From contig JAPLOA010000084.1 of NCBI GenBank assembly GCA_026400835.1, positions 62,001 to 126,000 on the forward strand: 64,000 nucleotides of DNA, given 5' to 3'. The stretch's first letter is position 1; each line of letters opens with the position of its first letter. Positions 33,698-44,564 of the stretch are shown one piece after another. The position numbers were made by a program, and so were the translations under genes. This DNA comes from Planctomycetales bacterium (lineage in GTDB: Bacteria > Planctomycetota > Planctomycetia > Planctomycetales > Planctomycetaceae). The notes beneath the pieces are model-generated. The model made no database searches. It worked only from the letters and a program-made list of their open reading frames with translations, and was not told where the DNA came from.

Positions 33698-36609
33698 CAA
33701 CACTGCGATTTGTTGGCGATGTTCCGCTGTGGGCCGGGTTGCTGTCCGCATTGATCGTGTGCGTGCTGTCGTGGCGTTACTACAGCCGCGAAAGTTTTGA
33801 TCTGCCGCGTCGACTTCGCTGGCTGCTGCCATTGCTTAGGTCTTCGGCGTTTCTGCTGGGAATTCTGATGCTCACCGGGCCGGTGTTGCATCATCGCATG
33901 ATTCTTGGCGAACTTGGCCGAGTCAAAATCTATGTTGATGATTCACGCAGCATGACGATGCAGGATCGTCACATGTCGACCGGGAGAAAATTGCTGGTCG
34001 CTGAGCAGCTGGGTTGGATCAGCGCGGGGCGAATCGATTCGAAACTGCTGAAACTTGCGGATCAGTTGTCTGAGGCTCGGCAGGGATTTGTCGATGCGAT
34101 TGCTCCGAAGAGTACCGCACCGGTGAGCGATCCCGGAGCCGTGAGTTCTGATGCAGCACCACCTGCGGTGGCCGATCCCAAAGCTGCCGATGCCGCAGCA
34201 AGTAGCCCGTCTGTCAACGCGGCCCCTGCTGTTTCGGCCAGTGCTGTTCGCTCTGCGGTTGATGTGTTTCGTTCACGTTTGCTGGAGTTGAAGACGTCTC
34301 TGCCGTCAGAACTCTCTGAGCGATATCAAAATGAGTTGCTTCTGCCGTTGGATTCGACTGCCTCCACAATTGACGCAGACGCTGCCGCCGCGGCGAATGC
34401 ACTGGTCGCACTGGCCAAAGTCTGTGAATCGCTCGAAGGTTCAGTCCGCGGTTTCTTTGAGGCAGAGGTTTCGCGGATCGTTGAATCCGGCGATGAGTCG
34501 ATTCGCTCGGCGCTTGCCATGTTCGATGAAACTCCGCGATGGCGTCGGTTGGAGATGGGGCTATCGGAATCATCTGCAAAGATTCTGGATAAGCTTCGGG
34601 AGCAGCATGATGTTGAATTGCTGCGGTTGGCGGGTGACAAAGCGGAGTTGCTGGGCAGTCCGGCTGCAACTTCCGCCAATGATGGAGTCGATAAGAAATC
34701 TGAAGGCGAATACGAAAGAAGTGTCGAGGACTTTTCCAGTGTCACGGACCTGAGTTCCGGAATCGTGGCGACTCAGAAATCTGTCACCACATCGGAGGAT
34801 TCTGGCGACACACCAGCGACAGAGACCAAAGCCGCTGATGCTGCTCAGGCGAAGACTGCGATTGTTCTGATCACTGATGGTCAGCACAATTCCGGCCCAT
34901 CGCCGTTGCAGACAGCACAGGTGTTAGGAGGTCAGAGTGTTCCATTCTACAGCGTGTCGCTGGGAGCGTCACAGCAGGCTGCGGATTTGGCGGTGATTGG
35001 CCTTGAACACCCGGATCTTGTGTTCCAAAAAGATCATGTTCGCGGTGTGATGGTTGTTCGTGATCAGATGACGCCGGGGAAACCTTTTGTTGCACAGATC
35101 AGCTATCAGGATCAGGTGCTTTGGCAGCAGCAACTGGAAACTCAGAACGTTGCCGAGCGACGGATTGAATTTGATTTTGAGATCGATGAACTCGTCACAA
35201 AACTGGGAGCGCAGTTTGCTTCCGACATCAAGCAGCATGCCGTGCCTTTGGAGTTTCAGGCGTCGATTGCCGCGTTGCCCGAAGAGTCCGAAACGGACAA
35301 CAATCAGCGCGCGATGAGACTGGCCGCTATCGTCTCAAGCTACAAGGTTTTGTTGATCGATGGACGTTCCCGCTGGGAAACGCGCTATCTTCGCAACGTT
35401 TTTGAACGCGATGAGCAATGGTCGATCAACACTGTGATCGTTGGGCCGGGAACTGATCACGCGGGTCTGACAAGAGGTGAAGAAGAGGGACAGTTCCCGG
35501 GCAAGCGAGAACAATTGTTTGCTTACGATCTGGTGATCTTCGGCGAAGTTGCTCCTGAGCTGTTTAACGAGCAGGACTTTCAATGGCTGAGTGAGTTTGT
35601 GGAAACTCGTGGTGGCGGCATCGTGTTTATCGATGGTCAGCGAGGTCGCCTGCGACAGCTCGCGAGTACGAAGCTTGGAAGTTTGATTCCCGTCGAGTGG
35701 CTGAACGAAACCATTTCGGCCAAGCCGACATCGCTGCAATTGACGGACAAAGGGGCCTCAGAAAGTGCGTTGCGACTATCGCCCGATGCGGAACAGAATC
35801 GTCGCTTCTGGACTGAGCTGCCTCCGCCTCATTCGCTGGTGGCTGTGAATGCTTTGCCCGGGGCTGAAGTTCTGATTGAAGCGAATGTGGATGGTCGACA
35901 ACGGCCAGCGATGGTGACGCGATTGTTTGGTTCGGGACGAGTTGTCTACTTCGCGTTCGATGAATCCTGGCGCTGGCGTTTCAAGACGGCCGATCTTTGG
36001 CATCAGCGAGCGTGGAATCAGTTGGCGAAATATGTGATGCCAAGGCCGTTTGCGGTCAGCGACGAATATGTGTCGCTGGATACAGGCTCGGTGCGTTACG
36101 ACTTTGGAGCGACTGTTGATGTTCGAGCACGTCTGCTGGGCCTGAATGGAAAACCGGCGACTGGTGTTTCTGCTGACGCTCTGGTGTGGAAAGAGGGACG
36201 CATCGTTTCAACGGTAAGCCTGACTCCCGATGCCGATGTGCCGGGGATTTATCGAGGACACGTCGCGGCCTTACCGGAAGGCGAGTACGAAGTCTCGGTT
36301 CGAGCTGCCGGCTATAGTGATGCCGCTTTGAAGGCTCGCAGCCGGTTTGTGGTGCTACCACCGGAATCCGGCGAGATGACTCAGACTTCGGCCAATGAAA
36401 CGTTGCTGAAACAGATGGCCGCAGCTTCCGGAGGAGATTACCTTCGCGAAGAGGAACTGTTTCGATTGCCGGAGCTGTTGAGTCCTCTCAGCAGCGGCCG
36501 AGTGGTCGAATCCGACACGCAGATCTCGCAGAGCTATTGGTGGTTTGCCGCAATTGTTATCCTGTTGACGGCTGAGTGGGTGTTACGAAAACGAGCTGGG
36601 TTGCTTTGA
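33694..36609 (+). CDS. VWA-like / glutamine-amidotransferase-like membrane protein
   Basis: The 971-residue protein has two N-terminal helices (WAGLLSALIVCVLSW, LLRSSAFLLGILMLTGPVL). A VWA-like domain follows whose first motif VDDSRSMTM keeps DxSxS and which later reads VLITDGQHNSGPS. A long alanine/serine-rich insert of about residues 130-350 splits the VWA domain. The second half has a class I amidotransferase-like fold (YDLVIFGEVAPELFNEQDFQ, GGGIVFIDGQRG), an Ig-like segment and a C-terminal helix (WWFAAIVILLTAEWVL). It shares architecture with the preceding gene, so the two may be diverged partners in one membrane complex. Function unknown. Confidence 0.75.
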   Translation: MTTLRFVGDVPLWAGLLSALIVCVLSWRYYSRESFDLPRRLRWLLPLLRSSAFLLGILMLTGPVLHHRMILGELGRVKIYVDDSRSMTMQDRHMSTGRKLLVAEQLGWISAGRIDSKLLKLADQLSEARQGFVDAIAPKSTAPVSDPGAVSSDAAPPAVADPKAADAAASSPSVNAAPAVSASAVRSAVDVFRSRLLELKTSLPSELSERYQNELLLPLDSTASTIDADAAAAANALVALAKVCESLEGSVRGFFEAEVSRIVESGDESIRSALAMFDETPRWRRLEMGLSESSAKILDKLREQHDVELLRLAGDKAELLGSPAATSANDGVDKKSEGEYERSVEDFSSVTDLSSGIVATQKSVTTSEDSGDTPATETKAADAAQAKTAIVLITDGQHNSGPSPLQTAQVLGGQSVPFYSVSLGASQQAADLAVIGLEHPDLVFQKDHVRGVMVVRDQMTPGKPFVAQISYQDQVLWQQQLETQNVAERRIEFDFEIDELVTKLGAQFASDIKQHAVPLEFQASIAALPEESETDNNQRAMRLAAIVSSYKVLLIDGRSRWETRYLRNVFERDEQWSINTVIVGPGTDHAGLTRGEEEGQFPGKREQLFAYDLVIFGEVAPELFNEQDFQWLSEFVETRGGGIVFIDGQRGRLRQLASTKLGSLIPVEWLNETISAKPTSLQLTDKGASESALRLSPDAEQNRRFWTELPPPHSLVAVNALPGAEVLIEANVDGRQRPAMVTRLFGSGRVVYFAFDESWRWRFKTADLWHQRAWNQLAKYVMPRPFAVSDEYVSLDTGSVRYDFGATVDVRARLLGLNGKPATGVSADALVWKEGRIVSTVSLTPDADVPGIYRGHVAALPEGEYEVSVRAAGYSDAALKARSRFVVLPPESGEMTQTSANETLLKQMAAASGGDYLREEELFRLPELLSPLSSGRVVESDTQISQSYWWFAAIVILLTAEWVLRKRAGLL

Positions 36610-36640
36610 ACGGTGATGGCTGGCGGAGATGTGATGTATT

Positions 36641-36706
36641 CGTTTAACGGCAAGCCGCAGGCGAACCTGAACCTGGACGCCACCGCCTGCGGCTCGCCGT
36701 TAAACG
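36641..36706. repeat. 23-bp inverted repeat between operon genes
   Basis: CGTTTAACGGCAAGCCGCAG begins at 36641 and its arm runs to 36663; the right arm lies at 36684-36706. The arms match at 22 of 23 positions and enclose a 20-bp spacer. Located between the second and third operon genes, it could act as an attenuator or be a REP element. Confidence 0.8.
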
Positions 36707-36799
36707 AAATTGCGAATCGCGAGAGATGATCTTTTGTAGTCAGATGGTATCAGGCAGCATGGTTGCTGACAGCACGGTGCACATAAAGGAAGATTCACG

Positions 36800-39700
36800 A
36801 TGAGTGTTTCGCTTGATCCCGTTGTTGCTCGAAAACTCGAAGAATTCGGACGCCGTCGGTTTCGACTGATCGTCGCGCGAGGACTCTGCGCGGGCGTTGC
36901 CACGTTTTTGATCTGTGTCGCGATCGTGGCCGCGATCGACTGGTATTGGCTGCTCAGCGATCGCGCGCGCTGGGCTTTGAGTGCGGCGATTTATTTGCCG
37001 GTGCTTGTAGTTATCTGGACGACCAGCCTGCGGCGGATTCTGCGTCGGCCGTTGAGAGAAGAGATCGCATCGCAGGTGGAGATGACAGAACCGCAGCTTC
37101 GAGAGAATCTGCTCTCGGCTGTCGAACTGGCGACGGATGATCCTTCCACTCTGCACGACTCCCCGGTCTTTCGAAGTTTGCTGCAGGGCAAAGTGGCCGA
37201 GCAGATGACTCGGATCGAAGTCCCGGCGTTGCTGCCTCTGAAACTTGTTGCGCGCTGGATGGCGGTTGCGGGAGTTATCGTGGCGATCGCCGCGGTGCTG
37301 CTGTTGTCGAGTGATCATCGTTATCGTCAGCTTGCCGCCCGTGCGATCCTGCCGGGAGCCAATATCGCGCGGGTTTCTCGAGTCAACGTTGAGATTTTGC
37401 AGCCGACACCGCGCTCGCTGATAATGGCCGAAGATGAAACAGTCGCTGTCGTCGCCTCTGTTACCGGCGGCAGTTTTGAGGAAGTGACACTCGAGACCTT
37501 TACGGAGAAACAGGGAGCCGTTCGACAATCGATGCGTGGGCGAACGGAGGCTGAGTTCACATCCAACATTCATGTGATGGACGAATCGGTTGAGTATCGG
37601 ATTCTTGCCGGTGATGCGGTGACCGAGCGATTTCGAATTGAAGCCCGTCCGCGTCCTCGTGTGACAGCGTTTTTGAAGACGTTCGTCTATCCGGCCTATG
37701 CCTTATTGCCCGACAGGAAGGTCACGGAGAACCATGGCGATCTGCTGGTGCTGGAAGGCACGAAAGCGGAAATGCAGCTTGAACTCGATCAGCAGGTGTC
37801 CGCTGCGGAACTGCGAATCGATCCGTCGGAATCCGATGAGATGATCGCTATCCCGTTGGTTCAAGTCGCGGACAGCCAGAACGGTTTGCAGTGGAAGGCG
37901 ACTGTTCCTGTCGATGCGGCGGCGATTTACAAGGTGCATCTGGTTTCTAAAGAAACAGGCTTTGAAAATCTCTTCAGTCCGAAGTACGAGATTCGACCGC
38001 AACCGGATTTGATCCCGCGTGCGGGTTTCGTGGATCAGAAAGAGACGACTCTGCTTTTACCGCCCAATGATATCGTGGCCCTGAAAGCGATGGCGGAGGA
38101 CGATCTTCCGCTGGTCAAGCTGGAGCAGCATGTTTCTGTCAACGGGCTGGACTGGATCGCCCTGCCTCTCGATGCGAAACCGGACTCGGAGACAGAAGGT
38201 CGAAGCCTGACGGCCGAGTGGCAATGGGATCTGCAGAATCACAAACTGAAAACCGGAGATCAGGTGCTCACGAAGCTTGTCGCCACTGATCGCAAAGGCA
38301 ATATCGGTGAATCGATCCCGTTGCGAGTGATCGTGGCCGCGCAGGACTTCGATCCGGATCGGCACACGATGATGGAACGCAAGATCGAACTTGTCGATGA
38401 GCTGGCGAAGTTTTCGGAATTGTTTCAGGAGCAGAAAGTGACGGCTCTGGAAGTTATCGAACGACTGCGAAAGCCGGAGCAGACCGAAGAGCAGGCGTCG
38501 CGGGATCGTAATGTGCTGACGGATCTGGCCAGTAAGCAGCGCGAGCAGGCTGAGAAGATTCTGGCCAACATCCTTGCGGTTGAAAAAGACATGGCGGCCG
38601 GTGCTGATGCTTATGATCTGGATTTGATCGGGCGAGTCGTCGCAAGAATACAACGCGAGTACTCAAACGTCCCGGTGTTTGCGTTGAAGGCTCGGCAGCA
38701 TACCGAAGATGTGAATCGCAGGAATGGCGATCTGGATGTCATCAAACAGACATTCGAGCGAACAGCCGACGATGCTAAAATGATCCATGAACACTATCAG
38801 GTTCTGGCGACTCATAACTTCGTCACGGCTGTGGCGATTGATATGGATGCATTGCTGCGTCAGCAAAAGCTGGTCGTTGACAGCCCGACACAAACCTGGG
38901 AACGATTGCAGCGCCAGGAAACTTTGGTGCTCAATCAAATCAAAGGAATTGAGCAGCTTGTTCGGGGTCAGCGTAAGCGACTGCCGAAGTATCTCGAAGG
39001 CCAGCTGACTGAGATGATCCGCTGGACGGAAACGAATCGCGATCGACTCCAGGAGTCGATGGAGTCTGCCGAGAAGCTGGAACAGTTGAAGACGGTTTCA
39101 AAAGAACTGCATCGTCAGTTGCAGGATCGGCAGCGGTTTGATGTCGTCGACGGAAATCTGTCTAATCGAATTGTGAATGCCTGGCGAGATCTCGATAACC
39201 GCGCTGGAAATCTTTACCTTCCGATCGACCAGTTAGCGAGAGCCATTCAGCAGGAGAATCAACTGACGACTCAGGCGGCCGCGTCACAGGATTCCGCCGC
39301 AGGTCAGAAAATTCTTGATCAGGCCGAACGATTTGTGGCGGAGATTGATCTGAAGCATCGGCGAAGTCTTGATCAGCTTCGAATTCGCAAAGAGCTGACT
39401 CAGTCCCGCAAAGATGGTGATGCTCAGTATGTCGCTGATGCCGGTTTGGCTCATCGTGCGGTGATTTCGTTGCTGAATCAACATCGCCAGGTGTCACCAC
39501 AGGATTCAGCGATTGCAACGCGTCTTCTGGAGGTTGCTCCGGCTTATCGAATTCTCGAAGCCGGACATGAACTCACGATTGTGCGTGATGCTCTGGACGA
39601 ACTGACCAATCTCGAACGCTGGGGATCACAGGACCTGCAGGCTCGCATCGAGCATCCTCGTGTCTGGGATCTTGTACAGCGAGGGTTCGAACTGGCGAGT

Positions 39701-42496
39701 CAGCGGCTGCGTGAATCGGGCGTGAAGAATGAAATCGTCGGCACATTTGATCAGACTCGCTGGACGGCGGAAGCACGCGATACAGCTCGCAAGATTACCG
39801 AGCGACGTTGGAAGCGCGAAGCTTTGATCAGTGCTGGGCATGAGCTGGTGCAAATCCGGGATCAGGTTGCTGTCGTGATCAGGACGCTTGAACCTGTGAT
39901 GGAGGATGCTCGAAACGTCATTCGTCGATATTCACCAACGATCCCACAAATGGCGGCTCAGACGGCCGAGCAGATTCGAGAACTTGAAGAAGCCACAACG
40001 GAAACAGCCGACGTCGTCGAGCAGCAAAATACTTCGCCGCAGAACCCCGAGGCTACTCAGCAGCTGGAAGAGCTCGAGCAGCTTCAGGAATCCATTAATC
40101 AGCAGATCGCGGATTTGACCGAAGCGTTGGTTGAGGACGCAAATGCTCAGGATCTGCTGGAAGAATCTGAGCGCGAACGTGCGAGAGATGCGGATGATAG
40201 TATCGCTATGATTCAGGATCCGGCGACCAAAATGAACGAAGCCATGGAGAAGGCTCAGGAGCAGGCCGCGCCGGAAGAGCAGGCGAAAGAACTTGCTCAG
40301 GCGGCGGAACAGCAGGAGAAAGCGGCGAAGGCACTGGAACTGGTCGCTGAGCATTTCGATCAGCTCGACAAGGGCCTCGACGTGGCCGACACACGAGCCG
40401 AACTGCGAGAAGCCGAGAAGGAACTGGGAATTGTTGAGTTGCTGGATAAACAATATGACACCAGCGAAGAGCTGGTGGAAATGGCGGAGAAGGAAACGTC
40501 GGAGTTGATCTCGGAACTTGAAGCGGAGTTGCAGAAGAACCCTGCGATGCAGAAAGCTCTGTCAGAGATTTCGCAGACGGCTTTGGAAGATGCACGGAAC
40601 GCGTTGGAGTACGCAGCCGAGGATGACAAGCAACTTCAAAGGGCGAACGAGCAGGCCGATCAGGAGTTTCAGGCGAAGAAGCGAGATCTGGTGCAGGATC
40701 TTCGCGAAATGGCAGCGGACGCGTCACAGCTTTCCGGAGCGTTGATTGCTCAGGCCAGTCAGTCGGCGGCCCAGGGCAAGACAACAGAAGCTCAGAAAAA
40801 GCTTGCAGAGACTCAGCAGAAGTTGAATGAAGCCGCGGCGAAAGCGAACTCGGCCAGAGAAGAATTATTGTTGTCCGAGTTAGCTCAGACGGTTCAGGAG
40901 ACGAAAGCGACATTGGCTCAGGCGACAGAGACACTGAAGCAAGCCAGGGAAAAAACGCAGGCGGGCAAGGATGAGAAGATCCATGCCGATGACAAAGCCC
41001 GGGAAGCGCAGAAGGTGGATTCGGAGAAGCGTCGTCAGCAGTTCCATGAGCAACAAAAGAAAGCTGCGGCGGACGTTGCCAGGCGAGCAGATGATGTCCA
41101 GAAACGAGCGGAGCAGGGAGTTCAGGCTGCCGAGAAGAATTTGGCGGCGGTCGATGCCAGAGTTCAGCAGGCTCAGACCAAACTCAACGAGAAGCCCGAT
41201 AACGCCGGCCTGAAGAACGCACTCGCGCAGGAGCAGGTTCGTCAGTCGGCCGAACAGAAAAAAGTCGCGGCTGCGAAGACTGTTCTGCAGGAGGCTCAGG
41301 TAAAGAGTCAACAGGCCAATCAGCGGTCTGAAGAAGTTAAGAATAAGCCTTTGCCAGCCCTGGATGCCCAAAACCCGGCGACTCAATTGGCCGATCAGTA
41401 CGCTGATGAGGCGATGAAAGCGGCGGAGCAGTTGAACAAGAAAGCGGATGAAGCGGTGGCCGCGGCCAACTTCGGCAATGAACTTTCGCCACCGAAGAGC
41501 TCGCTTGCACAGGCCGAAACGCAGCAGGGCGAGATCACCGAGGATGTGGCGAGTGCTTCGGAAGATGTGTCCCGAGCAGCCCGACATGAACGCCGCTTGA
41601 ATAATCCGACGGTTGCTGAGCCGCTGCAGAAAGTGGCTGACAGTATTCAGCAGGTGGCTCGCAATGAATCGAATATGGCGGAGCAGCAATTGAAGGCAGC
41701 AGCGACTGAGGCGGAGCAGGCTGAAGCCAATGCCCTCGCGAATCCTCAGAATAATCAGCCGCAGCCTAATGGTCAGGCACTGAAAGCTCAGCAGGATGTT
41801 GCCAAAGCAGAGTCTGCGATTAATCAGCAGGCCGGAAATCTTTCGGCGGTTGTCGATCCATTGCTGGCCGCTGCGGCTGCAGCAGAAGCGGCTGCTCAGG
41901 AGTCCGGGGAACCATCGCAGGTTGCTGCGGCAGGGAACCAGGCTGATGGGGCGACTGCGACTGCGCCTGCAGCGGCTGATGGGAGTGATAGGAACAATGA
42001 GAGTAAGGGGAATGAATCGGCTGCGGCTGCGGAGTTGACACCGGAAGATATGGCTCGTGGGGAACAATTAGCACGGACGCTGGATGAGCTGGACAGGTTG
42101 CAGGCGGAAGCGGCTGTGGCATCTCAGACGAATGCTGATGCTGCTCAGGCGGCGTTGGCTGCTCAGAGAAATGCAGCGCAATTGGACACGCTGGCTCAGG
42201 CCGCGCGGGCACAACAGGCTGCTCAGGCGGCTGCGAGACTCCGCAATCAGCAGGAGACGATGGCGGCTCTGGGATTGGGGGGAACTCAGTCTGCCGATTC
42301 GGCATCGACGGAGCCGCGAGTTGCAGATTTTGAAGTGACGCCTGTGAATCGCAATGATGGAAAGAACTGGGGCAAACTTCGCAGCCAGTCGGCAGAGGAT
42401 CTGACAAAAGGCAAATCTGAAGTTGTCTCTGAGGAGTATCGCAAGAGCGTTGAGACCTACTTCAGGGTCCTTGCGGAACGTGCGAAGAAGAAGTAA
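36800..42496 (+). CDS. Giant coiled-coil membrane protein (DUF4175-like N-terminus)
   Basis: The 1898-residue protein has three hydrophobic helices within the first 180 residues ([53 protein letters not shown]). A periplasmic beta-rich region of about 180-520 follows, then more than 1200 residues of Glu/Gln/Ala-rich heptads. The C-terminal part is almost pure coiled coil with runs such as [20 protein letters not shown]. The N-terminus resembles DUF4175-type proteins. AAGGA precedes the ATG. It is third in the BatA operon and probably forms a long periplasmic or envelope-spanning filament or scaffold. Composition bias limits finer annotation. Confidence 0.75.
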   Translation: MSVSLDPVVARKLEEFGRRRFRLIVARGLCAGVATFLICVAIVAAIDWYWLLSDRARWALSAAIYLPVLVVIWTTSLRRILRRPLREEIASQVEMTEPQLRENLLSAVELATDDPSTLHDSPVFRSLLQGKVAEQMTRIEVPALLPLKLVARWMAVAGVIVAIAAVLLLSSDHRYRQLAARAILPGANIARVSRVNVEILQPTPRSLIMAEDETVAVVASVTGGSFEEVTLETFTEKQGAVRQSMRGRTEAEFTSNIHVMDESVEYRILAGDAVTERFRIEARPRPRVTAFLKTFVYPAYALLPDRKVTENHGDLLVLEGTKAEMQLELDQQVSAAELRIDPSESDEMIAIPLVQVADSQNGLQWKATVPVDAAAIYKVHLVSKETGFENLFSPKYEIRPQPDLIPRAGFVDQKETTLLLPPNDIVALKAMAEDDLPLVKLEQHVSVNGLDWIALPLDAKPDSETEGRSLTAEWQWDLQNHKLKTGDQVLTKLVATDRKGNIGESIPLRVIVAAQDFDPDRHTMMERKIELVDELAKFSELFQEQKVTALEVIERLRKPEQTEEQASRDRNVLTDLASKQREQAEKILANILAVEKDMAAGADAYDLDLIGRVVARIQREYSNVPVFALKARQHTEDVNRRNGDLDVIKQTFERTADDAKMIHEHYQVLATHNFVTAVAIDMDALLRQQKLVVDSPTQTWERLQRQETLVLNQIKGIEQLVRGQRKRLPKYLEGQLTEMIRWTETNRDRLQESMESAEKLEQLKTVSKELHRQLQDRQRFDVVDGNLSNRIVNAWRDLDNRAGNLYLPIDQLARAIQQENQLTTQAAASQDSAAGQKILDQAERFVAEIDLKHRRSLDQLRIRKELTQSRKDGDAQYVADAGLAHRAVISLLNQHRQVSPQDSAIATRLLEVAPAYRILEAGHELTIVRDALDELTNLERWGSQDLQARIEHPRVWDLVQRGFELASQRLRESGVKNEIVGTFDQTRWTAEARDTARKITERRWKREALISAGHELVQIRDQVAVVIRTLEPVMEDARNVIRRYSPTIPQMAAQTAEQIRELEEATTETADVVEQQNTSPQNPEATQQLEELEQLQESINQQIADLTEALVEDANAQDLLEESERERARDADDSIAMIQDPATKMNEAMEKAQEQAAPEEQAKELAQAAEQQEKAAKALELVAEHFDQLDKGLDVADTRAELREAEKELGIVELLDKQYDTSEELVEMAEKETSELISELEAELQKNPAMQKALSEISQTALEDARNALEYAAEDDKQLQRANEQADQEFQAKKRDLVQDLREMAADASQLSGALIAQASQSAAQGKTTEAQKKLAETQQKLNEAAAKANSAREELLLSELAQTVQETKATLAQATETLKQAREKTQAGKDEKIHADDKAREAQKVDSEKRRQQFHEQQKKAAADVARRADDVQKRAEQGVQAAEKNLAAVDARVQQAQTKLNEKPDNAGLKNALAQEQVRQSAEQKKVAAAKTVLQEAQVKSQQANQRSEEVKNKPLPALDAQNPATQLADQYADEAMKAAEQLNKKADEAVAAANFGNELSPPKSSLAQAETQQGEITEDVASASEDVSRAARHERRLNNPTVAEPLQKVADSIQQVARNESNMAEQQLKAAATEAEQAEANALANPQNNQPQPNGQALKAQQDVAKAESAINQQAGNLSAVVDPLLAAAAAAEAAAQESGEPSQVAAAGNQADGATATAPAAADGSDRNNESKGNESAAAAELTPEDMARGEQLARTLDELDRLQAEAAVASQTNADAAQAALAAQRNAAQLDTLAQAARAQQAAQAAARLRNQQETMAALGLGGTQSADSASTEPRVADFEVTPVNRNDGKNWGKLRSQSAEDLTKGKSEVVSEEYRKSVETYFRVLAERAKKK

Positions 42497-42524
42497 CGAA
42501 GGGAAGGTTATTTCTCTTGAACTT

Positions 42525-43673
42525 ATGAGCTGGTTTCAGACTGAAAATCGAATGCGAGCAAAAATGCGGTTCTCTTTCCTCCTGTTGATGATGGTCGTGC
42601 AACTTCTGCTGAGTAGATTCGCTTCCGCCCAGGAAGCGGTGAAGCCAGTGGCCGATTCTCCGCAAGTCCCATCGGTCTTTCAGAAAGACGAAACCGATCT
42701 GGCGCTGGACCGAGCGATTGCTTATCTCATCAGCAAACAGCGTGAAGATGGTGCGATTCTGGATAAGGGGATCGATACAACGATGACGTCGCTGTCGATC
42801 ATGGCCATGGCCAGCGTTGGTATTCAGCCTTCGGATGTTTCACCGGAAGGTCAGGCGATGCAGAAAGCTCTGGCGTTTGTGCTGAAGGAAGATCGAGTCG
42901 ACCCGAAGGGATACTTCGGGGCCAAAGATGGATCTCGCATGTACGGACACGGCATCATTACGTTGATGTTGACCGAAATGCTGGGGATGGGGACAACGAT
43001 CGAACAGGATCAATTGATTCATGATCGATGTCAGAAAGCAATTGATGTCATTCTGGCGTCGCAGAAGCAGAAGAAGCCAACTCACTATCGCGGTGGCTGG
43101 CGCTATGAGCCGCAATCAGCCGACTCAGATCTCTCCGCAACGGTCTGGCAGTTGATGGCTCTTCGATCCGCGAAGAATGATGGACTGCAGGTTCCAGCCG
43201 GAGCCATTGAAGACGCGGTCGCATACCTGAAGCGATCATACGCCTCGCCGCTTGACGAAAATGGCTTGCCTGACAAGAAGGCCAGTGGGTTCACTTATGA
43301 GCCCAATCAGAACAATCCCACATTTACGATGACGGCTGCGGGATTATTGGCGATGCAGGTTTGTGGCGAATATGAATCGCCGCTGGTCGCCGGAGCAGCT
43401 GATTGGCTGTTGGAGCATCCACCGAAATGGGAGGAACGATTCTGCTTTTATGGAACGTACTACTACGCTCAGGGGATGTATCAGCGCGGCGGCAATCACT
43501 CGGAGACTGCTCAGAAGCTTGTGCAGGAAATGCTGCTGCCGAAACAGGCGGGTGATGGTTCTTGGACCGCAGCCAACGGCGAAGAGAAAAACCACGGAGC
43601 TGTCTATTCCACGTCGATGGCCGTTCTGAGCCTGTCTGTGAAATACCATTATCTGCCGATTTATCAGAAGTAA
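42525..43673 (+). CDS. Secreted terpenoid-cyclase/prenyltransferase-fold protein
   Basis: The 382-residue protein has a signal peptide after ATG 42525 ([18 protein letters not shown]) and alpha/alpha-barrel repeats typical of squalene-cyclase-like and prenyltransferase-like domains: [35 protein letters not shown] and [20 protein letters not shown]. No DxDD cyclase motif is visible, so it is probably not a true triterpene cyclase. It closes the BatA operon, 28 bp after the coiled-coil gene; similar genes accompany such operons in planctomycetes. ATGs at 42552 and 42564 are other possible starts. Confidence 0.75.
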   Translation: MSWFQTENRMRAKMRFSFLLLMMVVQLLLSRFASAQEAVKPVADSPQVPSVFQKDETDLALDRAIAYLISKQREDGAILDKGIDTTMTSLSIMAMASVGIQPSDVSPEGQAMQKALAFVLKEDRVDPKGYFGAKDGSRMYGHGIITLMLTEMLGMGTTIEQDQLIHDRCQKAIDVILASQKQKKPTHYRGGWRYEPQSADSDLSATVWQLMALRSAKNDGLQVPAGAIEDAVAYLKRSYASPLDENGLPDKKASGFTYEPNQNNPTFTMTAAGLLAMQVCGEYESPLVAGAADWLLEHPPKWEERFCFYGTYYYAQGMYQRGGNHSETAQKLVQEMLLPKQAGDGSWTAANGEEKNHGAVYSTSMAVLSLSVKYHYLPIYQK

Positions 43674-43907
43674 AGGGTGCTGTTCTGCTGCTGATACTGG
43701 CACGCGAAACCGAAAGGTGATGCGTATCAGGGTGGTTGGGAATTTAAGGAAACTGGAATCCGGCAGACTTTTTGCTGTCCCATTGGCCCGTTAAACTTGC
43801 CCACAATACCCCAGTGTTTCAGATTTGAGTCAAACGGGGCGAAAGGAAGTGCTGACGGGGTCGTCAGCTTTGGGTTTCGATTAAGGGATCAGAGGGAGGC
43901 TTTCACA

Positions 43908-44306
43908 ATGTTGCGTCATTTCATGAGCTGTATCATCGCAGTGGCCGCGGTCTCTGCTGCTGCTCAGGCTGGTGATCATTACTACTTTCCGGGTTATGCT
44001 TTTGCCGCTCCGCCAGTGGTTTACGCGGCACCGGTTGTCAGCTATCAGCCGGCTTATGTGGTTCCATCAATGTCGGTCGTTTCTGTTCATTCGTATCCGG
44101 TCAGCACTTTCGGTTACTCAACATCGTACTATGCACCAATGGTTCCAACGGTCGCTGTGGCTCCGTCACCGTTTGCTGCCTATTACGGTGTACCCGCCGC
44201 GTACGCTGCGCCGGGCTACTATCGTCGCCACGGTCACTTCCGTCGTTATCGCGGAGTGGAAGTTGAATTTGAACGAGATGGCGACATCGAGATTGATTAC
44301 CGCTAG
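43908..44306 (+). CDS. Small secreted Tyr/Pro/Ala-rich protein
   Basis: The 132-residue protein starts at ATG 43908 with GGGAGG 8 nt upstream. A signal peptide (HFMSCIIAVAAVSAAAQA) is followed by a low-complexity stretch rich in Tyr, Pro, Val and Ala (PGYAFAAPPVVYAAPVVSYQ). It ends in a basic then acidic tail (YYRRHGHFRRYRGVEVEFER). This resembles cell-surface or matrix proteins of no known enzymatic function. A strong terminator follows the stop, so it is likely monocistronic and highly expressed. Confidence 0.8.
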   Translation: MLRHFMSCIIAVAAVSAAAQAGDHYYFPGYAFAAPPVVYAAPVVSYQPAYVVPSMSVVSVHSYPVSTFGYSTSYYAPMVPTVAVAPSPFAAYYGVPAAYAAPGYYRRHGHFRRYRGVEVEFERDGDIEIDYR

Positions 44307-44331
44307 TCGAGTTGTCAGTCCTTAATTCATC

Positions 44332-44372
44332 AAAAGGTTTGAGCTGTCTCATGATGGCTCAAGCCTTTTTTT
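44332..44372 (+). terminator. Rho-independent terminator of the small secreted protein
   Basis: AAAAGGTTTGAGC (44332-44345) pairs with GCTCAAGCCTTTT (44357-44369) around an 11-base loop, then continues as T residues to 44372. It lies 26 bp after the stop. Confidence 0.85.
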
Positions 44373-44386
44373 GTGTAAAACTCTTT

Positions 44387-44531
44387 GGACTGCGGCAGCC
44401 TGCTGCCGCTTTTCGTGCAGGCAGCCTGCTGCCAAACTACGAGAGTGAGGCTCGTACGAATCGAGCAGTTCACGAGACGCTGATCCACAGCAGGCTGTGG
44501 ATCGGAAAGCTGCGGCGGGCTGCCGCAGTCC
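44387..44531. mobile_element. MITE-like palindromic element, copy A
   Basis: The 145-bp element is bounded by 27-bp imperfect inverted repeats starting GGACTGCGGCAGCC (44387-44413; right arm 44505-44531). It contains further internal palindromes. Its first 51 bp are identical to copy B at 54620-54670. No coding capacity. It lies between the terminator and the next gene. Confidence 0.8.
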
Positions 44532-44564
44532 AAACAGGAATAGGCCGCGTTGCGGGAGAGTTTC

